Source: Streptomyces sp. NBC_01439
GTDB taxonomy: Bacteria; Actinomycetota; Actinomycetes; Streptomycetales; Streptomycetaceae
DNA: 64,000 nucleotides
Assembly: GCF_036227605.1 (NCBI RefSeq)
Contig: NZ_CP109487.1
Coordinates: forward strand, 5,743,001-5,807,000
Direction: 5' to 3'
A program made the position numbers and the translations under genes. Each line of letters starts with the position of its first letter. The first letter of the stretch is position 1. The notes beneath the pieces are model-generated. The model saw nothing but the letters and a program-made list of their open reading frames with translations. It did no database searches and was not told where the DNA came from. Below, piece by piece: positions 8,950 to 16,216 of this stretch.

Positions 8950-9294
8950 GTGCTTGATACTTCGCCCCTGACCGCCGTCGTGGAACGTTTCGCCGACCGG
9001 CTGCGGGCCGCGCCGCAGAGTCGCCTGCAGCAGGGCGCCGCCGCCGCGGCACTGGACCTGGCCCGCGAACTCTCCGTACGGGCCCAGCGGATCGAGACGC
9101 CCGGGCAGGAGCCGAAGGAGGTGCCGGACGCCGGCCTCTTCGCGGTCGGCGATCAGGTGGCGGTGACCGGGCTGGACCTCGCCGAAGCACTGCGCGCCGC
9201 AGACCCGGCCCCGGACAGCACGACGGCCCCGTCAGAGGAGCTGGACGAGGCCGTGCGGCTGGTGGAGCAGGCGGAGATCAGAGCGATGCGATGA
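8950..9294 (+). CDS. Conserved hypothetical protein, 114 aa
   Basis: A short soluble protein starting at GTG 8950. It is largely alpha-helical (LTAVVERFADRLRA, GAAAAALDLARELSVRAQRIE) with an acidic C-terminal half. No catalytic motif is visible. Its 3' end overlaps the end of the convergent gene by 17 bp. It lies divergent to the DUF4287-like gene, with about 100 bp between the starts for both promoters. I do not recognise a function. Confidence 0.6.
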   Translation: MLDTSPLTAVVERFADRLRAAPQSRLQQGAAAAALDLARELSVRAQRIETPGQEPKEVPDAGLFAVGDQVAVTGLDLAEALRAADPAPDSTTAPSEELDEAVRLVEQAEIRAMR

Positions 9295-10102
9295 CGCGGT
9301 CCGCGAGGATGTAGACGTTGCTGTCGGGGTCCTCGGCGTCACCGCAGGAGAAGGTCAGCGCATAGGCGCCGGAGATGCCCGAGCCGCCGAGCAGGACCGG
9401 CGCGGTGCCCGAGCGCAGGGCCTCGGCAAGGCGCTCCGCGGTCTCCCGGTGTCCCGGGGTCATGCACAGCGTCGTGCCGTCGGTGAAGACGTACACGTCG
9501 AGCGTGCCGAGCGGGCCCGGGCGGACGTCCGCGAGGGCCGTACGGGCCTCCGCGAGCTCCTCCAGGCGGTTCACGGTGCGCTCGTGGTCGGCGCCGGGGT
9601 GCGAGGCCTGGACCGGTACGAAGTCGGGGTGCGAGGGGTGGCGCCGGCGCGCGGCGGCCAGCTCGGCCGAATCCTCGGGATACCCGGGGAGCTCGTCGAG
9701 GATCTCCTCGCCGAGCACGGGCTCCAGCCCCACCAGGTCGGCCTGCCGGGGCAGGAAGACCGGGCTGTCCTCGCCGAGCCCGGACAGACCGCCCAGCAGC
9801 GAGGGGGCGTCGGCGGCGTCACGGGCCTCCTGCGCGGCCCAGAAGGCCCGCGCTTCGGCGAGCTCGCGCTCGCGCTCCTCGGCGAGGGCTTCCGCCACGG
9901 CGGCTCGTATCTCCGCGGCGGGGGACTCCACGGCGCTGCGGGCGTGCGGGACGGTCGCACCGCGGGGGTGGACCGGCACCGACAGCTCAGTGCGCAGGGC
10001 GGCGACCTGCTTGCGCAGACCATGGACGGCGTGCAGCGCAGCAGCGCCCACGGCCGTGGCAGCGGCCGTGGTCAGCAGCAGGGCAAGAGACATGGCGCTC
10101 AC
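9278..10102 (-). CDS. Membrane-anchored hypothetical protein
   Basis: A 274-residue protein with one N-terminal TM helix (residues 4-27), a helical, probably coiled-coil region (LRKQVAALRTEL, then a Glu/Ala/Arg-rich stretch about 65-100), and a C-terminal globular domain from about residue 160. The end of that domain (TLDVYVFTDGTTLCMTPGH..RVIASL) alternates strands and helices. No enzyme motif is apparent. It resembles Streptomyces-restricted conserved proteins. It is monocistronic, and the long structured region upstream may be part of its leader. Confidence 0.6.
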   Translation of the reverse strand: MSAMSLALLLTTAAATAVGAAALHAVHGLRKQVAALRTELSVPVHPRGATVPHARSAVESPAAEIRAAVAEALAEERERELAEARAFWAAQEARDAADAPSLLGGLSGLGEDSPVFLPRQADLVGLEPVLGEEILDELPGYPEDSAELAAARRRHPSHPDFVPVQASHPGADHERTVNRLEELAEARTALADVRPGPLGTLDVYVFTDGTTLCMTPGHRETAERLAEALRSGTAPVLLGGSGISGAYALTFSCGDAEDPDSNVYILADRVIASL

Positions 10103-10254
10103 TGACTAACTCCTGAGGTGATTCGATCCCCCGACTTCCTACATCAGAGTGTCCCGACCTGGGAATGGCGTGCAGTGCATTACGTCACGAAATGGACAGG
10201 GCTTTCGTCACACACGCCGCATCTGTACCAGCCTTGACCTGCATAAACACCGAT

Positions 10255-10310
10255 CCCCCAGGAGATAGGTCACATCCTGGGGGAAATTTGGTCACAGGTC
10301 GGCCGCGACC
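10255..10310. ncRNA. Candidate structured RNA element (two hairpins)
   Basis: The first hairpin pairs CCCCCAGGA (10255-10263) with TCCTGGGGG (10275-10283). The second pairs GGTCG (10297-10301) with CGACC (10306-10310) around a GCCG tetraloop. The strand is not determined. On the minus strand they could sit in the leader of the 9278-10102 gene. I could not assign them to a known RNA family. Confidence 0.35.
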
Positions 10311-10331
10311 GGGTTAGATCCGGTGTCAGTA

Positions 10332-10365
10332 CGCCGCAAGGGATCCATCCGGATCCCTTGCGGCG
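10332..10365. terminator. Strong hairpin downstream of the thiolase gene
   Basis: A perfect 15-bp stem (10332-10346 with 10351-10365) with a 4-nt loop. It lies about 120 bp past the thiolase stop codon on the minus strand. It may terminate that gene or form part of the structured RNA next to it. Confidence 0.6.
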
Positions 10366-10486
10366 CCTGGGGTCGCTCTTGATCCAATGAGCTCAGCCGC
10401 CGTTTTCTCGGTCGCGCTGGGCTTCGCCACCGCTGCGGGCAGGTGCCGCGTTCGTCCCTCACGCGACCCCTACCCTCCGCTACGGC

Positions 10487-11707
10487 TCAGCTCAGCCGCT
10501 CGATGACCATGGCCATGCCCTGGCCGCCGCCCACGCACATGGTCTCCAGACCGAACTGCTTGTCGTGGAACTGCAGGCCGTTGATCAGGGTGCCGGTGAT
10601 GCGCGCACCGGTCATCCCGAAGGGGTGACCGACGGCGATGGCTCCACCGTTGACGTTCAGCTTGTCGAGGGGGATCTCAAGGTCCCGGTACGACGGGATG
10701 ACCTGGGCCGCGAAGGCCTCGTTGATCTCGAAGAGGTCGATGTCGCCGACGGTCAGCCCGGCCCGCTTCAGGGCCTGCTTCGACGCCTCGACCGGGCCCA
10801 GGCCCATGATCTCGGGGGAGAGACCGGTGACACCGGTGGAGACGATCCGGGCCAGCGGGGTCAGGCCCAGCTCGCGGGCCTTGGTGTCGCTCATGATGAC
10901 CAGCGCCGCGGCGCCGTCGTTGAGCGGGCAGCAGTTGGCGGCCGTGACCAGGCCGTCGGGGCGGAAGACGGGCTTGAGGCCCTGCACGCCCTCCAGGGTC
11001 ACGCCGGCGCGCGGGCCGTCGTCCGTGGAGACGACCGTGCCGTCCGGGGTGGTGATCGGGGTGATCTCGCGGGCCCAGAAGCCGTTCTTGATGGCCTCTT
11101 CGGCCAGGTTCTGGGAGCGGACGCCGAACTCGTCCATGTCCTGGCGGGTCACGCCCTTCAGGCGGGCCAGGTTCTCGGCGGTCTGGCCCATCGAGATGTA
11201 CGCGTCGGGGGCGAGTCCGTCCTCGCGCGGGTCGTGCCAGGACGAGCCCTCGCTCTCGGCGACGGCGGCCGTACGGGCCTCGGCGTCCCCGAAGAACGGG
11301 TTGTGGGTGTCGGGCCAGGAGTCCGAGTTGCCCTTCGCGAACCGCGACACCGTCTCCACGCCCGCGGAGATGAACACGTCGCCCTCGCCCGCCTTGATGG
11401 CGTGCAGGGCCATCCGGGAGGTCTGCAGCGAGGAGGAGCAGTAACGGGTGATGGTGGTGCCGGGCAGGAAGTCCATGCCCATCTGCACGGCCACGATGCG
11501 GGCCAGGTTGTTGCCCTGCTCGCCGCCGGGCAGGCCACAGCCGAGCATCAGGTCGTCGATCTCGCGCGGGTCCAGCCCGGGGACCTTGGCCAGGGCGGCC
11601 TGGATGACCGTCGCGGTCAGGTCGTCCGGCCGCACGTCCTTGAGGGACCCCTTGAAGGCGCGCCCGATGGGGGAGCGGGCGGTGGAAACGATGACGGCTT
11701 CGGGCAT
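10487..11707 (-). CDS. Acetyl-CoA C-acyltransferase (thiolase)
   Basis: Catalyses reversible thiolysis or condensation of acyl-CoA with acetyl-CoA, for beta-oxidation or acetoacetyl-CoA formation. The 406-residue protein has the nucleophilic Cys90 (TRYCSSSLQ), the GHPFGMTGAR motif with the active-site His, and the C-terminal CVGGGQGMA with the second catalytic Cys. The ATG at 11707 is chosen because MPEAVIVSTARSPIG matches thiolase N-termini; an upstream ATG would add 14 unlikely residues. Monocistronic. Degradative or biosynthetic function cannot be separated from sequence. Confidence 0.92.
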   Translation of the reverse strand: MPEAVIVSTARSPIGRAFKGSLKDVRPDDLTATVIQAALAKVPGLDPREIDDLMLGCGLPGGEQGNNLARIVAVQMGMDFLPGTTITRYCSSSLQTSRMALHAIKAGEGDVFISAGVETVSRFAKGNSDSWPDTHNPFFGDAEARTAAVAESEGSSWHDPREDGLAPDAYISMGQTAENLARLKGVTRQDMDEFGVRSQNLAEEAIKNGFWAREITPITTPDGTVVSTDDGPRAGVTLEGVQGLKPVFRPDGLVTAANCCPLNDGAAALVIMSDTKARELGLTPLARIVSTGVTGLSPEIMGLGPVEASKQALKRAGLTVGDIDLFEINEAFAAQVIPSYRDLEIPLDKLNVNGGAIAVGHPFGMTGARITGTLINGLQFHDKQFGLETMCVGGGQGMAMVIERLS

Positions 11708-11902
11708 CGGGACTCCAAGAGTGTGTTGCGGCTCTGAGCGGGACCGCAAGCGAAGTTACCGCCCCGTACGGTCCAGGTCACCGGCCGGGGCGTGTGACAC
11801 GGGCCGCACTCGCCCGCGGCATCGGGCCGTGGGCGCCGAACGAGACGCGGTCCGGGCGTCGCGGCGGGCGGCCCGAACCCGCTCGGATCGCCCGGCCAGG
11901 GC

Positions 11903-12901
11903 CTACGGCACCACCGGCTGGGCCGGGTCCGTCGCCGGCACCCGCCGCCGGCGGCGGTGCTTGAGCAGCACCCAGGGGCCGCGGACGGCCGTGACCTCCG
12001 TGCCCGCCTGGCCCGCCGCGGCCGACGCGGCCTTCGCCACCGGCAGCATGTCCTCGTCCCGGGACACGTCCAGCCGGTCCGACTCCGGCCACAGGCCCAG
12101 TGTCGCGCACAGGGTCGGCAGCACGGCCATGGCGGCCGTCGCGTACCCCTCGGCCGACGGGTGGTAGGAGTCCGGGCCGAACATCTCGCGCGGGTTCGCG
12201 GCGAACTCCGGTCCGAGCAGGTCTCCCATCGAGACCGTACGGGCACCCAGCGCGACCACTCCTATGGTCTGCGCGGCGGCCAGCTGGCGCGAGACCCGGC
12301 GCGCCAGCCAGCGCAGCGGCTGGTAGACCGGCTCGATCGTGCCCAGGTCCGGGCAGGTGCCCACGACGACCTCGGAGCCGGCCATGCGCAGCCTGCGCAC
12401 GGCCGAGGTGAGCATCCGCACCGACTGGGTCGGCGGCATCCGGCGGGTCACGTCGTTCGCGCCGATCATGATCACGCAGACGTCCGGGGGCGGCCAGGGG
12501 CCGTCCAACAGCAAGCCGACCTGCCGGTCCAGGTCGTCCGACATGGCCCCCGAAAGGGCCACGTTGCGCAGCTCGACCGGCCGCTCGGCCACCGCGGCCA
12601 GCCCGGAGGCCATCAGGGCCGCCGGAGTCTGCCGGGCCCGCCGCACGCCCAGTCCCGCGGCCGTGGAATCACCCAGCATGCCCAGCCGCAGCGGCCCCGG
12701 GCTCTGCTCCGGCCCGCCGAATTCGCTCCCGTACAGCCCATCGGCACGCGGTGGCTCCGGCAGCCCCGAGCCCACCGCCCGCCTGGCGAACTGCATCTCG
12801 GCCACCACCAGCCCGACCGCGGCGGCCCCGACCAGTCCGAGTCCGCCTCCGCCGTACGCCGCCCCCGCCGCGATCCGGCGGGCTGTTCTCGCCCTGGACA
12901 T
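11903..12901 (-). CDS. SGNH/GDSL-family hydrolase, membrane-anchored
   Basis: A predicted esterase or lipase-like hydrolase of 332 residues. A hydrophobic segment (about 11-35) acts as a signal anchor, so the catalytic domain should be extracytoplasmic. The block I motif LGDSTAAG (about 75-82) supplies the Ser, IGANDVT is block III, and DSYHPSAEGY holds the Asp and His of the triad. A basic C-terminal tail (KHRRRRR) follows. It is divergent to cystathionine beta-synthase, 125 bp away. The substrate is unknown. Confidence 0.82.
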   Translation of the reverse strand: MSRARTARRIAAGAAYGGGGLGLVGAAAVGLVVAEMQFARRAVGSGLPEPPRADGLYGSEFGGPEQSPGPLRLGMLGDSTAAGLGVRRARQTPAALMASGLAAVAERPVELRNVALSGAMSDDLDRQVGLLLDGPWPPPDVCVIMIGANDVTRRMPPTQSVRMLTSAVRRLRMAGSEVVVGTCPDLGTIEPVYQPLRWLARRVSRQLAAAQTIGVVALGARTVSMGDLLGPEFAANPREMFGPDSYHPSAEGYATAAMAVLPTLCATLGLWPESDRLDVSRDEDMLPVAKAASAAAGQAGTEVTAVRGPWVLLKHRRRRRVPATDPAQPVVP

Positions 12902-13026
12902 CCTTCAGGCCACCTCCTCGGTCCTCATTGATCCCTACCTGCCCCGTACGGACGGTCGGCCAATCCCTTTCCGCATACTCTGGCCAGACCTCCCGGAGAA
13001 CCCGTGGAGTCCCCTCCTTGGAGAAC

Positions 13027-14412
13027 ATGGTGCAATTCCACGACTCGATGATCAGCCTCGTCGGCAATACCCCGCTGGTGAAGCTCAACCGTGTGACCGA
13101 AGGCCTGCAGGCCACCGTCCTTGCGAAGGTCGAGTACTTCAATCCCGGTGGATCCGTGAAGGACCGGATCGCCGTACGGATGATCGAGGCCGCCGAGCAG
13201 AGCGGAGCCCTCAAGCCCGGCGGCACCATCGTGGAGCCGACCAGCGGCAACACGGGTGTAGGACTCGCCATCGTGGCCCAGCAGAAGGGCTACAAGTGCA
13301 TCTTCGTCTGCCCTGACAAGGTATCCATGGACAAGATCAACGTGATGCGCGCGTACGGCGCCGAGGTCGTGGTCTGCCCGACCGCCGTCGACCCCGAGCA
13401 CCCGGACTCGTACTACAACGTGTCCGACCGCCTTGCGCGCGAGCCCGGCGCCTGGAAGCCCGACCAGTACAGCAACCCGAACAACCCCCGTTCGCACTAC
13501 GAGACCACCGGCCCCGAGCTGTGGGACCAGACGGACGGGAAGATCACCCACTTCGTCGCGGGCGTCGGCACGGGCGGCACGATCTCCGGTACCGGCAACT
13601 ACCTCAAGGAGGTCAGCGGCGGGAAAGTCAAGGTCATCGGCGCCGACCCCGAGGGCTCGGTCTACTCCGGCGGCTCCGGCCGCCCGTACCTCGTCGAGGG
13701 CGTGGGCGAGGACTTCTGGCCGACCGCCTACGACCCGAACGTCACCGACGAGATCATCGCGGTGTCCGACAAGGACTCCTTCCAGATGACCCGCCGCCTC
13801 GCCAAGGAGGAGGGCCTGCTCGTCGGCGGCTCCTGCGGCATGGCCGTCGTGGCCGCGCTCAAGGCCGCCGAGGGCCTCGGGCCGGACGACGTGGTGGTCG
13901 TCCTGCTGCCGGACAGCGGTCGCGGCTACCTCAGCAAGATCTTCAGCGACGAGTGGATGGCGGGACACGGCTTCCTGGAGGAGGCCGGCCCCGCCGCGCG
14001 CATCGGCGACGTGCTGAACGACAAGGAGGGCGGCATCCCCTCCCTCGTCCACATGCACCCCGAGGAGACCGTCGGCGAGGCCATCGAGGTCCTGCGCGAG
14101 TACGGCGTCTCGCAGATGCCGATCGTCAAGCCGGGCGCCGGTCACCCGGACGTGATGGCCGCCGAGGTCATCGGCTCCGTGGTCGAGAAGGAGCTCCTGG
14201 CGGCGCTGTTCGCCCAGCGGGCCTCCCTGACCGACCCGCTGGAGAAGCACATGAGCTCTCCGCTGCCGCAGGTCGGCTCCGGCGAGCCGGTGTCCGAACT
14301 GATGGCGGTGCTCGGCGAGGCGGACGCGGCGATCGTGCTGGTCGAGGGCAAGCCCACTGGTGTGGTGAGCCGTCAGGACCTGCTGGCCTTCCTCGCCAAG
14401 TCCGCGAAGTAG
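13027..14412 (+). CDS. cbs: Cystathionine beta-synthase
   Basis: A PLP enzyme that condenses serine and homocysteine to cystathionine in transsulfuration. The catalytic domain (about 1-330) has the PLP lysine in NPGGSVKDR (Lys45) and the substrate loop TSGNTGVG. The C-terminal part (about 340-461) carries two CBS domains, which in homologues bind adenosyl ligands. There is no N-terminal haem domain, as in other bacterial enzymes. The 461-residue length fits cystathionine beta-synthase rather than the shorter cysteine synthase. The start is ATG 13027, preceded by TTGGAGAAC. Confidence 0.92.
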   Translation: MVQFHDSMISLVGNTPLVKLNRVTEGLQATVLAKVEYFNPGGSVKDRIAVRMIEAAEQSGALKPGGTIVEPTSGNTGVGLAIVAQQKGYKCIFVCPDKVSMDKINVMRAYGAEVVVCPTAVDPEHPDSYYNVSDRLAREPGAWKPDQYSNPNNPRSHYETTGPELWDQTDGKITHFVAGVGTGGTISGTGNYLKEVSGGKVKVIGADPEGSVYSGGSGRPYLVEGVGEDFWPTAYDPNVTDEIIAVSDKDSFQMTRRLAKEEGLLVGGSCGMAVVAALKAAEGLGPDDVVVVLLPDSGRGYLSKIFSDEWMAGHGFLEEAGPAARIGDVLNDKEGGIPSLVHMHPEETVGEAIEVLREYGVSQMPIVKPGAGHPDVMAAEVIGSVVEKELLAALFAQRASLTDPLEKHMSSPLPQVGSGEPVSELMAVLGEADAAIVLVEGKPTGVVSRQDLLAFLAKSAK

Positions 14413-14792
14413 CCCCGGCCCGCTCGGGGAGGGGCGCGGGCCCACGGCCCGCCTCCCCGCCCCGGGCAACCGGCCCGTGGCGCGGCCTTCGCGCAAACGG
14501 TACGGGCATGACACGTGACGGCAGCACCCGCTTAACACGGCTCGGGCACAGTGGTGGTTGTCGGCAGGGAAGTCCGGGAGACCGGAACCCGGCCGGCACC
14601 ACGGAACGGTGTGCGCGTACCTCCGGAGCGGCTCCCGGACTGCGCTTGCGCCACGGACGCGGACGGCCCTGACCCGGCCGTGTCCTTCGCGGGGACCGCC
14701 GTCGTCCCGCCCCTCGGGCGACCGAGGGTGCGGCGGTCCCCGCGCGTTCCATTTTTCTCGAGCTCGGTTCGCCCGTGCGGTGGGGTGGGGGG
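14413..14792. other. Intergenic region after cbs
   Basis: No gene is supported. GC-rich repeats after the stop (14425-14460) may terminate cbs, and a two-tier hairpin lies at 14688-14744. Confidence 0.5.
14688..14744. terminator. Two-tier nested hairpin
   Basis: An outer perfect 14-bp stem (14688-14701 with 14731-14744) encloses an inner 7-bp stem (CCCTCGG 14711-14717 with CCGAGGG 14722-14728) with a GCGA loop. It lies between convergent genes, so a bidirectional terminator is the simplest reading. Confidence 0.55.
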
Positions 14793-15176
14793 TCAGTCCC
14801 GGGGGTCCTGCGTACCGCGGCGGAGGCGATGGGCGTGGATGAAGTTCACGCCCACGATCCCCACCCAGGTGACGATCAGCCCCGGCAGCCGCGCCTGCGT
14901 GGCGGCGATCGCCGACAGGGGGATCGCCAGCACCAGGGTGATGATCGCGAAGCCGAAGCGTTCGCCGAGGTTCCCGTCCCCCGGTGCGTCCGAGGGCGCC
15001 CGGCCGCCACCGCGGGCCGCGGACAGCCGTTCCTCCGCGAGTCGGCGCCGGACCTGCGTGTCGACCTTCTCGACGAACGAATCGACGAGCGCGGCCTCGT
15101 ACTCCGGGCCCAGCTCGCGCCGGGCGTCCATCGTCGCGTCGAATTCCTTCTTCAGGTCTTGGGCATGCGCGTCCAT
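14793..15176 (-). CDS. Small membrane protein with coiled N-terminus
   Basis: A 127-residue protein. The N-terminal 60 residues are charged and helical (LKKEFDATMDARRELG, VDTQVRRRLAEERL). Two closely spaced hydrophobic segments follow (about 80-96 and 100-117), and the C-terminus is basic. The ATG at 15176 opens MDAHAQDLKKEF. This resembles the 2TM-domain small proteins common in actinobacteria. It is divergent to the RpiR-type regulator. Function unknown. Confidence 0.65.
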   Translation of the reverse strand: MDAHAQDLKKEFDATMDARRELGPEYEAALVDSFVEKVDTQVRRRLAEERLSAARGGGRAPSDAPGDGNLGERFGFAIITLVLAIPLSAIAATQARLPGLIVTWVGIVGVNFIHAHRLRRGTQDPRD

Positions 15177-15286
15177 GACCCCACCGTAGGAACCCCGGCG
15201 GGGCCCGGCACTGCGGCTAGCCCCCGTATCCGGATCCCGGGCACGGCTTGCCCTGCTGCATAACCGCATGCAGAGTGCTCCGTGAC

Positions 15287-15297
15287 TGAATATTTCA
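15287..15297. promoter_or_regulatory. Candidate operator of the RpiR-type regulator
   Basis: The palindrome TGAATATTTCA, preceded by GAC, is unusually AT-rich for this genome and lies 20 bp before the regulator start. The same GACTGAAT..TTCA pattern occurs at the hutU promoter region (19952-19966). Confidence 0.5.
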
Positions 15298-15316
15298 CCG
15301 GGACGGAGGGGACGGG

Positions 15317-16159
15317 ATGAGTGACAGCCCGGCCGCGCGGCTGCAGAAGCTGTTCGAGGGGCACCGGCTGACGCCGACCCAGCGGCGGATCGCGCACTGC
15401 ATGGTGCGCGGGGCGGCGGAGGTGCCCTTCCTGTCGAGCGTCGAGCTCGCCGAACTGGCCGGGGTGAGCCAGCCCTCGGTGACCCGGTTCGCCGTGGCGC
15501 TGGGCTTCGACGGATATCCCGCGCTCCGCCGCCACCTGCGCGAGGTGGCCCCCGCCGAGCGGCCCGAGGCCGCGCACGAGGACTCGTACAACGAGTACCA
15601 GCAGGCCGTTCTGGGCGAGATCGAGAACCTGCGGCAGCTGGCCGCCATGCTCGCCGATCCCGCGCCGGTCCAGGAGGCGGGGCGGCTGCTCGCCGCCTCG
15701 ACCCCGCTGCTGGTGCTCGGGCTGCGGGCGGCCTCGTCCCAGGCGCGCGGGTTCGCGTACTTCGCGTCGAAGGTCCACCCGGACGTCCGGCTCCTCGACG
15801 AGGGCGGCTCGATGATGGAGGACCGCATCGACGCGGCGCGCTACGAAGGGGCCACGGCGCTGCTCTGCTTCGCGCTGCCCCGCCATCCCCGGGAGGTCGT
15901 GGACACGCTGGAACGCGCGCGTCGGACCGGCCTCACCGTGGTGACGGTCGCCGATTCGGCCTTCGCCCCCGTGGCCCGTCACTCGGACCTACTGATTCCG
16001 GCGCAGGTCGGCACCGGGCTGGCCTTCGACACGGCGTGTGCGCCGATGCTGCTGGGCCGGGTGCTGCTGGAGTCGATGGCGGACGCCCTGCCGGACGCCC
16101 AGGCGCGGCTGGAGGCCTTCGACGCGCGGGCCGCGGCCCGCGGCCTGTTCGTGGAGTAG
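15317..16159 (+). CDS. MurR/RpiR family transcriptional regulator
   Basis: A 280-residue regulator with an N-terminal helix-turn-helix of the HTH_6 type (about 10-75, recognition region LAGVSQPSVTRFAVALGFDGYPALRR) and a C-terminal SIS sugar-phosphate-binding domain (about 110-250). It starts at ATG 15317 with GGAGGGG upstream. An AT-rich palindrome in its own promoter suggests autoregulation, and a similar palindrome before hutU and the decarboxylase-like gene suggests these are targets. The ligand is unknown; if it controls hut it may sense a histidine-pathway intermediate rather than a sugar phosphate. Confidence 0.85.
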   Translation: MSDSPAARLQKLFEGHRLTPTQRRIAHCMVRGAAEVPFLSSVELAELAGVSQPSVTRFAVALGFDGYPALRRHLREVAPAERPEAAHEDSYNEYQQAVLGEIENLRQLAAMLADPAPVQEAGRLLAASTPLLVLGLRAASSQARGFAYFASKVHPDVRLLDEGGSMMEDRIDAARYEGATALLCFALPRHPREVVDTLERARRTGLTVVTVADSAFAPVARHSDLLIPAQVGTGLAFDTACAPMLLGRVLLESMADALPDAQARLEAFDARAAARGLFVE

Positions 16160-16216
16160 GGCCCCTTATCCGCCCGAGCCCTGGCTTGCGTCTTTGCCCT
16201 GTGCCGCGGGCACTTC

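Larger units (their letters stand above)
10103..10486. other. Structured intergenic region
   Basis: No gene is visible. It contains two direct copies of GGTCACA (10268-10274 and 10290-10296) and three consecutive hairpins, listed separately, between 10255 and 10365. Confidence 0.6.

Noticed and set aside
10255..10365. Assignment of the hairpin trio to a named RNA class (c-di-AMP riboswitch or 6C RNA)
   Set aside because: I could not match the conserved loop sequences of either class, so I list it only as an unassigned structured region.
15317..16159. Calling the RpiR gene a dedicated hut repressor
   Set aside because: The evidence is only a shared palindrome and proximity, so it is given as a finding, not in the gene name.
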